Below are positions 23,178 to 32,469 of a DNA stretch of 64,000 nucleotides, piece by piece. The notes beneath the pieces are model-generated. The model saw only the letters and a list, made by a program, of their open reading frames with translations, made no database searches and was not told the DNA's origin. The stretch is taken from the NCBI GenBank assembly GCA_032622095.1, contig CP136066.1:90231319-90295318 (forward strand), written 5' to 3'. The position numbers were made by a program, and so were the translations under genes. The DNA is from Siphonodentalium dalli. Its lineage: Eukaryota > Mollusca > Scaphopoda > Gadilida > Siphonodentaliidae. Within the stretch, counting starts at the first letter, position 1. Each line of letters begins with the position of its first letter.

Positions 23178-23268
23178 TTACACAGTTGTCGAGCCGCCAG
23201 ATAAATTATGGGGTGCACAAAACGAGGATGGTTCCTGGAACGGTATGGTCGGAATGGTCGTGAGAGGG
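23178..23268 (+). CDS. iGluR exon, central S1
   Basis: The exon encodes (N)YTVVEPPDKLWGAQNEDG then SWNGMVGMVVRG. It aligns with the iGluR S1 stretch YKL..V.DGKYGA.....WNGMVGEL..G. The aromatic that stacks over the ligand in AMPA receptors (Tyr450 of GluA2) falls on Trp here by my alignment. The acceptor is TATTGCATTTCAG and the donor is GG|GTAAGA, phase 0. The next exon then reads EVDLGVGPFTIT, as expected for the family. The WNGMVG motif is strongly diagnostic. Confidence 0.95.
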
Positions 23269-24514
23269 GTAAGACTATATATGATCACACACCCTCTGCA
23301 TTCACACAATTAGCTTCCTTGAGAATCAGGACAAATTGCGATACGGTTACACGTATGTTTCTGACGTTCATCGGGCAATATCTGAAGTCGTGCACTTCAC
23401 CCCAAGACGACGTTGGGCATCACCCGAAGCGGATCGTTGACATAATGTACGTCATCTTTCTTGACGACAACGTAAACAATAATAGTTCCTGCTTGTATTG
23501 CACTAGAGGTATTCAATAATATGTATTTAATGACCAGCAACTTAAACTTTTCTCAAAATGTTCAAGAGTTGGAAATATCATACCTAAAACAAGATTAGTT
23601 AGAAATTTCACACTAACAATAGGTTGAAATAGTTCCATAGTTTGATTTTCCAACAATTTGTGGAATTTGTCGTTTAAGCCAACATTTGCATATTTTCCTA
23701 CATTTTGTAAAAAAATTACTGAAATTGCCAACCTTAGGGGTGTGAAGTTGGAAATTTCCAAAACTTGGAAAGCTTTATACTGGTCCCTCCCCCGTGGCCA
23801 GTCATTAATTAATTTAAGAAAACAATATTTTCCTAATTTTGGTCAAACCATTTCGGCCAGTCTAGTTGCTAGGATTTTGCGAGTTTCATCTCAAAATGTT
23901 CTCACATTGGGCAGAATCATGGTCGCGTCACAGTGGATTGTGTTCCTACCTCTGTCTAAAGACAAGACTACTGATCCATTCATAATAGGCTACCATCCAA
24001 AATAAAATCGAAGGGGGTGCAATTGAAAACTTTGGTCTGGGTCAGGGGGAGTGCAGTTGGAGATTCCGTTCTAAGGTGGACACCCCAATGGAGACCCTCT
24101 ATCCACGTCCCTGTGATAAATCTCGTTGAGCTTTTGTTTACTCCTTGAATGTATAAAATTTCAACATTGTTTTTGAATTTGGAAGATGGGCTTAAAGGCA
24201 CGGATGGTCTTGGTTGTAGGTTATAATTTAGAAATAAAAGTTACTAAATTATGAAACTTTCCTCAAGAATATACTCCCTACGTGGACTGAATACGCCAGT
24301 CACGATACGGTGCTGCAGTAACGAGATTCATATTTAGGTTGGAAATAGGAGCTGTTTCGACAGCACCGGAGCGAGCTCTAGGCTGGCGCAAATTGAATAG
24401 AAATATTTGAACATGACTATCGTGTTGGAGCAGAATGGAGGAAGACAGCGCTTCTGGAACTGTACATGACAATGAATAATATGTGAAGTATGAGGTTAGC
24501 ATTGTCTTTTCCAG
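23269..24514. other. Intron between the S1 exons
   Basis: The shortest of the completely seen introns except the last. It holds an open frame at 23658-24005 that matches no family I know and lacks splice-compatible context. Text near 24040-24125 (GCAGTTGGAGATTC, CCTCTATCCACGTCCCTGTG) resembles the outer flank of the fold-back element near 55545, so a repeat fragment is likely. Confidence 0.5.
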
Positions 24515-24848
24515 GAAGTGGACTTGGGTGTGGGTCCTTTTACAATAACGGCGATAAGAGAGAGCGTCATAGACTACTTATGGCCATTCATGGGAACCGG
24601 TGACACAATCCTTACTTTGCGACCACAAGAACATGAAGTCGAGCGGGTGTTCAAGATGTTCAGGCCATTCTCCTGGACAGTCTGGGTGTGTACAGTAATT
24701 GCCATTCTTGTGTTTGGGTGTGTCCTGTTTATTACCAACCGTCTCAACCCACACGTGATCTCACCAAGTAGCGCTGTCGGTTCAGCTCGAGAAGACACGG
24801 GGTTAGCAGAGCATCTTTGGCTTGTGTTTGGTACCTTCATGGAACAAG
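24515..24848 (+). CDS. iGluR exon, end of S1, M1 and pore loop
   Basis: It begins EVDLGVGPFTITAIRESVID, the S1 block that carries the Pro, Thr and Arg contacts for the ligand alpha-carboxyl group (P478, T480, R485 in GluA2); all three are present. PFMGTGDTIL follows, then M1 (WTVWVCTVIAILVFGCVLFI). After a loop comes the pore helix LAEHLWLVFGTFMEQ. The position corresponding to the AMPA-receptor Q/R site is Glu here (FMEQG versus FMQQG). The acceptor is TCTTTTCCAG|GAA. The donor ATGGAACAAG|GTAAAT leaves phase 1, and the single G joins GC of the exon at 38468. The next intron, 13.6 kb, contains the whole 12.7-kb long-repeat element. Confidence 0.96.
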
Positions 24849-24991
24849 GTAAATTATCATATATGTGTACATGAAACACACCCACCATCACCAATTAAAC
24901 CAACCCACTCCGTTGCATTCCCGGACGCTGCCGCCTGCCAAACGTCACTCAATAACGTAACATGTTATATAGCTCAGCATGCATTTCGCAG

Positions 24992-27450
24992 AGGTCCGTG
25001 AAGTTGGATCGAAGTTCGAAGTTCGAAATTCGGTGGAGATTCGCGTGAAGTTGGATCGAAGTTCGAAGTTCGAAATTCGGTGGAGATTCGACCCCCACTT
25101 TTTTTGCATCAAGTGCGTTGTTGTGTTCCAATTCGTGCTCCCCTGCACGAATTTTGGGTCAAAAGTGATTTTTTTCACTTTTTCTGAGATACTGCTGGAC
25201 TTATAAAATTTAGGCACGGCGCTGGACTTAGAAAATTTCGCCTTCAATATTAAGGTGCCGAGGGGAAGTGGCACTGTTTATGGCTGGATCGGACTGAAAC
25301 TTGGCAGTTTTGATACTTTCCATCAGAGAATCTAGCAAACTAACGCTCAGCTTCGAGAAATTACTCGATCTATAGGTTTGAATTTCAATCTGAGCGTTCG
25401 AAATTCGGTGGATATTCGTTCGAAGTTCGAAATTCAGATTGAAATTCAACCCCCACTTTTTTTTGCCCCAACTTCGTTGTTGTGGTCCAATTCGTGCTCC
25501 CCTGTTCGAAATTTTGGTCAAAAGTAATTTTTTTCACTTTTTCTGAGATACTGTTGGACTTGGAAAATTTAAGAGAATCTAGCAAGTTAACGCTCAGCTT
25601 CGAGAAATTACTCGATCTATAGGTTTGAATTTCAATCTGAGCGTTCGAAATTCGGTGGAGATTCGTTCGAAATTCAGATTGAAATTCGACCCCCACTTTT
25701 TTGTGCCTTAAGTTCATTGTTGTGTTCCAATTCGTGCTCCCCTGCTCGAATTTTGGGTCCAAAGTGATTTTTTTCACTTTTTCTGAGATACTGCTGGACT
25801 TGGAAAATTTAGCCTTCAATATCAAGGTGCCGAAGGGAAGTGGCATTGTTTATGGCTGGATTGAGCTGAAATTTGGTATGTTTGATACTTTCCATAAGAT
25901 AATCAAGCAAACTAACGCTCAGCTTCGAGAAATTACTCGATCTATAGGTTTGAATTTCAATCTGAATTTCAATCTGGGCGAATTTCGATCTGGATTGAAG
26001 TTCGAAATTCAGATTGAAATTCGACCCCCACTTTTGTTTGCCTCAAATGCATTGTTGTGTTCCAATTCGTGCTCCCCTGCTCGAATTTTGGGTCAAAAGT
26101 GATTTTTTTCACTTTTTTTGAGATACTGCTGGACTTGGAAAATTTAGCCACGGCGCTGGACTAGGAAAATTTCGCCTTCAATATCAAGGTGCCGAAGGGA
26201 AGTGGCATTGTTTTTGGCTGGATTGAGCTGAAATTTGGTATGTTTGATACTTTCCATAAGAGAATCAAGCAAACTAACGCTCAGCTTCGAGAAATTACTC
26301 GATCTATAGGTTTGAATTTCAATCTGAGCGTTCGAAATTCGGTGGAGATTCAAGCAGCGTGAATTCCGTTACTTATTCCTTATTCACAAAATTTGGGAAA
26401 ATGTGGCAAATGACCATGGCAACGTCTTAAGTAAGGCGAGACGAAATTTCGTGTGGAAAAAAATCCGGGAAAAAAGTTCAAAAATGCCTCCAAAATAGGC
26501 AAAGTCCGAAAATAAACGGAAATAGTCCGAAACAAGTGGGGGTCATAAATGGCCACCTCGGCCAAAATTTTGGGTCAACAAAATTTGGGTCGAGTCCGAA
26601 AAAGTGGGTCGAATTTCAGTTTTCGCTCTGCTCGGTCGGGTCAATTTCGGAAAAAGTGGCAAACTGTCCCGTATTAAAAAATGGCCATCTGGGCCGAACT
26701 TTTTGAGCCGAAAATATTTTGGGTCGAGTCTGAAAAAGTGGGTCAAATAGAAATTCCCGCTCTGCTCGGTTAGGAAAATGTGGCAAATGACCATGGCAAC
26801 GTCTTAAGTAAGGCGAGACGAAATTTCGTGTTAAAAAAAATCCGGGGAAAAAGCTCAAATATGCCTCGAAAATAGGCAAAATTTGGGAAAATGTGGCAAA
26901 TGACCATGGCAACGTCTTAAGTAAGGCGAGACGAAACTTCGTGTGAAAAAAAGTTCGAAAATAAACGAAAATAGTCCGAAACAAGTGGGGGTCATAAATG
27001 GCCACCTCGGCCAAAATTTTGGGTCAACAAAATTTGGGTCGAGTCCGAAAAAGTGGGTCGAATTTCAGTTTTCGCTCTGCTCGGTCGGGTCAATTTCGGA
27101 AAATGTGGCAAACTGTCCCATATTAAAAAATGGCCACCTGGGCCGAACTTTTTGAGCCGAAAATATTTTGGGTCGAGTCCGAAAAAGTGGGTCAAATAGA
27201 AATTCCCGCTCTGCTCGGTTAGGAAAATGTGGCAAATGACCATGGCAACGTCTTAAGTAAGGCGAAAAAAATTTGGGTTGAGTTAAAAAAAGTGGGTCGA
27301 ATTTCAGTTTTCGCTCTGCTCGGTCGGGTAAATTTCGGAAAATATGGCAAACTGTCCCATATTAAAAAATGGCCACCTGGGCTGAACTTTTTGGGCCGAA
27401 ATTTTTTGGGTCGAGTCCGAGAAAGTGGGTCAAATAGAAATTCCCGCTCT
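24992..27450 (+). repeat. Left terminal inverted repeat (outer part), arrays A and B
   Basis: Array A (24992-26350) has units of about 240-360 bp with the words GAAGTTCGAAATTCGGTGGA, CGACCCCCACTTTTTT, CCAATTCGTGCTCCCCTG, TTTTTCACTTTTTCTGAGAT and CGCCTTCAATATCAAGGTGC. Array B (26380-27450) has units of about 410-480 bp with GGAAAATGTGGCAAATGACC, ATGGCAACGTCTTAAGTAAG, GGCGAGACGAAATTTCGTGT and GTCGAGTCCGAAAAAGTGGG. A joint word, GTGAATTCCGTTACTTATTC, marks the A/B border (26359). The reverse complement of the right repeat has the same order. Open frames across this region on either strand are products of the repeats. Confidence 0.9.
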
Positions 27451-29388
27451 ACACCGACTCGATCAACAAGTGCGAAGGTGACACCAGGCAACTTTTCAAA
27501 GTTGTGAAAAAAATGTGTGAGGAGAAACCGAATGAGACACTACCACCGCATGATGACGCAGGAAAATTGGCGGAGCAGTTTGGTGAATTCTTTTCTGAAA
27601 AGATAGAACTTATCCAAAAGAAGATTGACAACATCACCGTGAAAGCGCCTTGTGTCGACAAAGAGGAAGCCACGGAAACGTTCACAACATTCGACGATCT
27701 CGACCTTGACGATGTCGTTAAAATCATCAAACGCTCTTCAAATGCATCTTGTGAACTCGATCCTATACCAACAACGCTACTCAAGAAATGTGACTCCCTG
27801 ATACCTATCATCACCCAGTTGATAAACCTATCATTAAGCCAAGGACATGTTCCCAGTAGCTGGAAAACAGCCATAGTTCACCCTCTTCTCAAGAAATCCG
27901 GTGCTGACCTTGTTTTCAAGAACTTCCGACCCGTCAGCAACCTATCCTTCATTTCTAAATTGTGTGAAAAGGCAGTAATAGACCAACTCATTCGGCACAG
28001 CGAACAACATGCACCTCTTCCAATAAACACTTCTGCTTTCCGTCAACACCATTCAACTGAAACCGCGCTGCTTAAAGTCCAAAATGATATTCTCTGCAGC
28101 ATGGAAACAAGAAAGGTCACTCTGCTTGTGCTACTAGATTTGAGTGCTGCTTTCGACACCGTCCGCCGTGATATTCTTCTAGATACTCTACAATCTGACT
28201 TTGGTGTTCGCGGCACTGCAGCTATCTGGTTGAAATCTTACCTCACGAACCGATCACAGCAAATATCCATTAATGGCTCAAAGTCTACAAATTTCCCCAT
28301 CGAGTGCGGAGTTCCACAAGGAAGTTGTCTTGGACCCGTGCTGTTCTTATTCTACATTTCAAAATTATTCTCTGTTGTTGAAAGTCACCTCCCCGATGTT
28401 CACGGCTATGCAGATGATACCCAAATCTACTTTTCATTTCGACCGACAGAGAGAGGCGAAACTAAAGCACGTCAAATTGTGGAGAACTGTATTGTGGACA
28501 TTAGAGCGTGGATGATTACCAACCCACTCATGATAAATGACGATAAGACTGAATTCATAATCATTGGTTCTCGACAACAACTTCAGAAAGTCAACATCAG
28601 TTCAATTCATGTGGGAGACGCCGACATACCAACAAAGGACACTGTTCGCAACCTGGGATCGTATTTTGACACAAACATGACAATGGATAACCATATCTCT
28701 AATATGTGTAAGAAGGCGTTCAGAGGTTTATACAAAATCCGACAAATTAGACAATACCTCGATGTAGACTCAACTAAGACATTGGTCCATGCTTTTGTCA
28801 CGTCACACTTAGATTACTGTAATTCTTTACTGTATGGACTACCGGATTACCAGTGTGATCGCCTGCAAAAAGTGCTAAATGCTGCGGCGCGAGTTGTATC
28901 ATACACTCCTCGGCATGAACATATAACTCCAGTTCTCAAGCAATTACACTGGCTGCCAGTGGAGTATCGAATCATGTTCAAAATTATTTTGCTTGTATTC
29001 AAATCTCGTAATAACATGTCACCATTGTATATACAGGATATGATCAAAGACAGAAATGTGTGTACATATGGATTACGATCTGATAGCAGTATGCTTTTGT
29101 ACACTCCTTTCAACAAACAGAAAACGTTTGGCGATAGGGCATTTTCATTTGCAGGTCCACATCTATGGAATAGCATTCCACCTCACTTGAAAATATTCAC
29201 TGATTTAAATATGTTTAAGACCGGCCTCAAAACATATCTCTTTGATGTAGCATTTAATTCCTAGATATATGTGCATGTACATGTATTATGCTGATTAGGC
29301 AATGAGCTCGATGTAATGTAAAGCGCCGTTGAATATGTACTCATAATATTGAGCGCTATACAAATTAATTATTGTATTGTATTGTATT
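27451..29388 (+). mobile_element. CR1/L2-type LINE, 5'-truncated, inserted in the left terminal repeat
   Basis: The insertion is exact. Other repeat units read TTCCCGCTCTGCTCGGT, and here the left flank ends CCCGCTCT (27450) and the right flank resumes GCTCGGTCAGG (29389). No base is lost or visibly duplicated. The 3' end has AAAGCGCCGTTGAATATGTA, then GAGCGCTATACAAATT and a short ATTGT tail repeated three to four times (29370-29388). This short tandem tail in place of poly-A, with an AGCGCTATA-like end, is typical of the CR1/L2 group. The 5' end is truncated inside ORF2, before the reverse transcriptase. Confidence 0.93.
27504..29264 (+). CDS. LINE ORF2 fragment: reverse transcriptase (586 codons, open)
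   Basis: RNA-directed DNA polymerase of a non-LTR retrotransposon, used for target-primed reverse transcription. Visible blocks in order: fingers with WKTAIVHPLLKKSG and NFRPVSNLSFISKLCEK (about residues 115-155); palm motif A LLVLLDLSAAFDTV (about 205-220); GVPQGSCLGPVLFLFYISKL (about 269-288); and the catalytic YADDTQIY (about 300-307). The carboxy-terminal half has HLDYCNSLLYGLP, HITPVLKQLHWLPVEYRI and FGDRAFSFAGPHLWNSIP, all typical of CR1/L2 elements. The frame is open from the truncation point (about 27451) and has no stop inside, so the first Met at 27504 is not a natural start. Intactness implies a young insertion. Endonuclease and ORF1 are missing, so this copy cannot move by itself. 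Confidence 0.95.
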   Translation: MKKMCEEKPNETLPPHDDAGKLAEQFGEFFSEKIELIQKKIDNITVKAPCVDKEEATETFTTFDDLDLDDVVKIIKRSSNASCELDPIPTTLLKKCDSLIPIITQLINLSLSQGHVPSSWKTAIVHPLLKKSGADLVFKNFRPVSNLSFISKLCEKAVIDQLIRHSEQHAPLPINTSAFRQHHSTETALLKVQNDILCSMETRKVTLLVLLDLSAAFDTVRRDILLDTLQSDFGVRGTAAIWLKSYLTNRSQQISINGSKSTNFPIECGVPQGSCLGPVLFLFYISKLFSVVESHLPDVHGYADDTQIYFSFRPTERGETKARQIVENCIVDIRAWMITNPLMINDDKTEFIIIGSRQQLQKVNISSIHVGDADIPTKDTVRNLGSYFDTNMTMDNHISNMCKKAFRGLYKIRQIRQYLDVDSTKTLVHAFVTSHLDYCNSLLYGLPDYQCDRLQKVLNAAARVVSYTPRHEHITPVLKQLHWLPVEYRIMFKIILLVFKSRNNMSPLYIQDMIKDRNVCTYGLRSDSSMLLYTPFNKQKTFGDRAFSFAGPHLWNSIPPHLKIFTDLNMFKTGLKTYLFDVAFNS

Positions 29389-29468
29389 GCTCGGTCAGGA
29401 CAATTTGGGAAAATGTGGCAAATGACCATGGTAACGTGTTAAGTAAGGCGAGACGAAATTTCCTGTGG
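29389..29468 (+). repeat. Left terminal inverted repeat (inner part, after the LINE)
   Basis: Continuation of array B after the LINE: GCTCGGTCAGGACAATTTGG, then GGCAAATGACCATGGTAACG and GGCGAGACGAAATTTCCTGT. It ends at about 29468, where unique, GC-richer sequence begins. Confidence 0.85.
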
Positions 29469-29592
29469 CTGTCCTTGATCCCCTCAGCAAATAAAATGAA
29501 CTCCATATTGGTCAATCCAGTTCAAGAACATCTCCAAGAAGGCCGGGCACAGTGCAAACCTAGTCCCAGATGATGACACGTGGGATGAACTT

Positions 29593-29844
29593 CTACCTCA
29601 TGCGATCGGGCGTCCAGTCATTTTGACCGTTCCATCGGAAGAAGATGTGGTATGTCTGGGCTTTGACCCCTCGGATCCGCATTTCATTGGCGATGCGATG
29701 GGTCGGGGTAAACACGAGGGGGCCTCTTACCCCGAAGAGCTCGATTGCTCCTGTAGTCTTGCCATTGCCCCCGCCACCATTAAAGTAGCTCAGCTGGTGC
29801 CGGGTCAGTGAGTCATTGTAGCTGGGCGCCGTTGATTCGACCAT
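29593..29844 (-). pseudogene. Superfamily-1 helicase fragment (fossil) in the long-repeat element
   Basis: The minus-strand text has a clear Walker A, GGGGNGKTTGAIEL. The spacing and words VFTPTHRIANEMR and GVKAQTYHIFFRW follow, corresponding to helicase motifs Ia and Ib (TPT/TH...F). This is the ATP-binding start of an SF1 helicase of the Pif1/RecD or viral type, an enzyme that unwinds DNA or RNA with ATP. The Walker B and later motifs, which should lie at lower coordinates, are missing because the terminal repeat begins there. It is a broken remnant. The neighbouring minus-strand piece at 29992-30291 reads upstream of it in the same direction and was probably part of the same gene. Confidence 0.75.
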
Positions 29845-29991
29845 CGGTGTGGCTTGGCTACAGTATTCTGGCTTGGAGAGGTACGCGCGTGTTCCTGCGG
29901 CATGTACAACTGCTCCTCCTTATCACGCCACTGAGCCGGGCCCACCGGTAAGAGGAATGGATCCACAGTCAAGCATTTAACACACAATTTC

Positions 29992-30291
29992 TCACCACAG
30001 TCTCATAGTTGGGGCGACGTACGCATTGACACCGTCAAGCTTCTGCAACGCGGTCTTCTGGGCGTAAATGCTATCAGTGGCCACCCGGAAAGCTTCATCG
30101 GGTTCACATCTTGCCAGCACAGCAAGGAGGTTGGTGTGGCCAGCATTGAGGCCCTCAAGTGGGTGTACTGGTGCTGCGAGCCATCGTCGTATGTGAGAAT
30201 GTGGCCAAGGGGACACTGTTGGGGGCGCCAACCAGAGTGCCACTTTGGGGGTGTCCCTTACCAAAAAGTTAAGCTTTCCCTGATCGACCAC
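29992..30291 (-). pseudogene. DNA polymerase B-like fragment (fossil) in the long-repeat element
   Basis: The minus-strand text contains GKLNFLVRDT and RVATDSIYAQKTALQKLDGV. ATDSIY resembles the YxDTDS catalytic motif C of family-B DNA polymerases, with preceding LLAVLARCEPDEAF text at the spacing expected of the palm. More fragments of the same reading direction (for example HPVIPAWFGKHFAYQV and WLPEYRDEGCSIIGKF near 30300-30530) continue at higher coordinates. A polymerase followed by an SF1 helicase would suit a self-replicating element. The resemblance is by eye and the family is inferred. The gene is broken. Confidence 0.5.
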
Positions 30292-30299
30292 AAGCCTCC

Positions 30300-32052
30300 G
30301 TGTCAGTCTTTTGCCGTCGTCATTGCTGTCCTGGATGAACTTGCCTATGATGCTGCAGCCTTCATCACGATATTCAGGGAGCCAGACCGCGGTTCGTTGC
30401 TCAAAGGTGATGATGGCCTCATGGACCTTCAGGCTCTTCAGGAGATCTGACTCAACCAGAAAGGCGAGCAGGTGTGTGGGGGCACAGACCTGATATGCGA
30501 AATGCTTTCCGAACCAGGCGGGGATGACGGGGTGGCAGTTAGGGGCGAACTCCCATTCCTATACCTCGGCGAAACCGGTGCCGATATCTTGGGGAGGGGG
30601 CGTTGATTGGGACCGGGTCATGCGGTGGGTGGGGTGCCCGAATCTGTCAAAATATGGCTTGGCCTCGCCATGGCCTTGGAAGCTGGCCGGTTAGCAGGCT
30701 TTCATGTCGATGCTGGCGACGTCTCTTATATCGCAGCCCGTCACGTTCCAGATGCCTCCATGACCATGCTCGACACATGCTTTCTGTGTGTCATCTCCGA
30801 GATTAGCCTGGTCGGTTTCCAGCCGTTGTGCTCTTTTGTCATGATACTGGCTGTGTGGTTCACACCGACGGCTCGGTCTGCGAGGGACTCATCGCCCAAT
30901 TCAGCAAGGCTTCCTGGAGGTTTTGGTCAGTCTCCAGTGTCCTGTGTGTGCGGCCGTCTTGGAGCACAATCTGGTCCATACTGAGCTCTGTCTTGCATCC
31001 CCTAGCAGACAGACTGAAATCGGCTCGTCCTGGGTTGCGTTTCGAATGGCCTCCCAGATATCGCCTTAATATAAGTGAACCTGCCTGGAGCATGGGAATT
31101 GGGGGTCTTTGGACCAGGCGTGGCTGTTGTGGCAGATGAGCTCTACTTTACCTCTGATCCCGTTGCCCCTAAGCTGGTATTTCCAGTTGGTGTAGATGTC
31201 CTCATCGGCTATATCTCGGAGTATGATCGCACGCTTCAGTATCTTCTCGAGGACGGCGACATCCTCGACCGCGGCCTGTTTGATGAACTCGCTCCTCTCA
31301 CTTCTGAATTTTCTTTCTCCTCGTGGGCGTGAGTCCCTGCCCTCTCAGCGCACCTTCAACGTGTTCCTCCACTGGGCAACACAGTTGATGTCGCCGTCCT
31401 TCATTGGTGCTAGGTTTGCAGGATCGGGGATAGATGCCATAGACGACCGCAGTGACACAGGGTAGGCATTCTCATAGTATGGGCGGTCAATACCCGTCTG
31501 GCGTCAGCACACCGGGCTTGAGACATGAATGATCTCAACGACGCCTTGTCCCTTCTTCCTTTCGGCCCTGACCGGGTCGAACTTGTCTGAAACCACCCAG
31601 TTGCCGTCATCATGCTGCCTCAAGAACTTAACTTTGAGGGTGTACTCTCGTTCTGAAAGCTCTCTGACGACTTGTGCTGCTCTCTTATCTGCCATATGAC
31701 CGTCGAATCTGTTGAGTCGACACTCTCTACCCTCCATGTGGAGAGGACTGCGGCTGCGCCGTCGACTTCAAACTCGTTTTTGGCATCGTTCATCATGTCA
31801 ACCCACGGTTCGTCGGCCGGGTTCCTCACCGAGTGCGGGGCCTGGACATCCAGGTCAAATTGTCCCCTCTCCCTCATTTATCTGAAGTCCGATTCTCTGA
31901 GGACCCCATGGCCTTTTCGCATAATGCTCAGCACGACATTCCATCGCCACTTCCTTTCGCCAATGTGCATCAACGGTTCTTTTCTCCTCATTGGGTTCCT
32001 TTGCAGTCTCTCCTCGATGGTTTCGCACGCCGTGACCTCGGCGTCGATCAGC
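30300..32052 (-). pseudogene. Decayed coding core of the long-repeat element (fossil)
   Basis: GC-rich, minus-strand protein-like text continues over several frames, for example DEPWVDMMNDAKNEFEVDGA near 31750-31820 and VKFLRQHDDGNWVVSDKFDP near 31560-31625. The latter looks like a short beta-rich DNA- or protein-contact segment. The longer plus-strand open frames here are shadows caused by high GC. I do not recognise the families. By position this should be the amino-terminal part of the polymerase-like protein and perhaps one more gene. It is broken in many places. Confidence 0.5.
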
Positions 32053-32283
32053 TTAAGCTTGCAGACGTGAAACAAACTCTGCAGCACGGACGTCGGCAAT
32101 CGCCTTAATTAGATCAGGCTTTTGAAGAGAGGAATACTCCCTCAAGCCGAGATCTTTGGCTTGGGCTCGAAGCTTGCGTATAATAGACATGTCCTGGATA
32201 GGTATATTCATTGTAACCACATATCTAATTGAAAACGTCAATGGCCGCCAACCGAGCAAATCCCTTTTCATTTCTGTAACCAC
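32053..32283 (-). pseudogene. SAP-like domain fragment (fossil)
   Basis: The minus-strand text IIRKLRAQAKDLGLREYS then SLQKPDLIKAIADVRAAEF fits a SAP motif (helix, LKxxGL turn, KxxLI helix), a small DNA-binding fold. It starts just after the zinc-finger piece at 32225-32461 in the same direction, so both may come from one protein. It is inside the long-repeat element and treated as a fossil. The SAP assignment rests on the pattern only. Confidence 0.5.
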
Positions 32284-32461
32284 ACCTCACGCAGAGTGAT
32301 ATTTGGTTCGTTGCACCCTTACCGCAAACACGGCACGGCTTTGTGCATGATCCTTTTCGCAATCGGGCCAGATGAACTTTACAGTACTCACCCAGACAGC
32401 GTAGGGCACAGAGCTCTGTAGAGTTCAAGGTAATCCACCGGCATGAATGTTGACCCTTCAT
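32225..32461 (-). pseudogene. Cysteine-rich zinc-finger fragment (fossil)
   Basis: The minus-strand text TELCALRCLGEYCKVHLARL then CTKPCRVCGKGATNQISLCV and RCGY has paired cysteines (C..C..YC..H and PC.VCGKG....LC..CG) consistent with one or two zinc-binding modules. It lies first in the reading direction, before the SAP-like and polymerase-like pieces. No start region or promoter is recognisable. Confidence 0.5.
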
Positions 32462-32469
32462 ATTACTTC

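Noticed and set aside
24945-27500. Long open frames on both strands in the left terminal repeat, and their mirror images at 35300-37800
   Set aside because: They are low-complexity frames produced by repeat arrays A and B, present equally on opposite strands of the two inverted repeats.
29593-31465. Plus-strand open frames in the GC-rich core
   Set aside because: They are shadows. Protein-like motifs (Walker A, cysteine pairs) are only on the minus strand.
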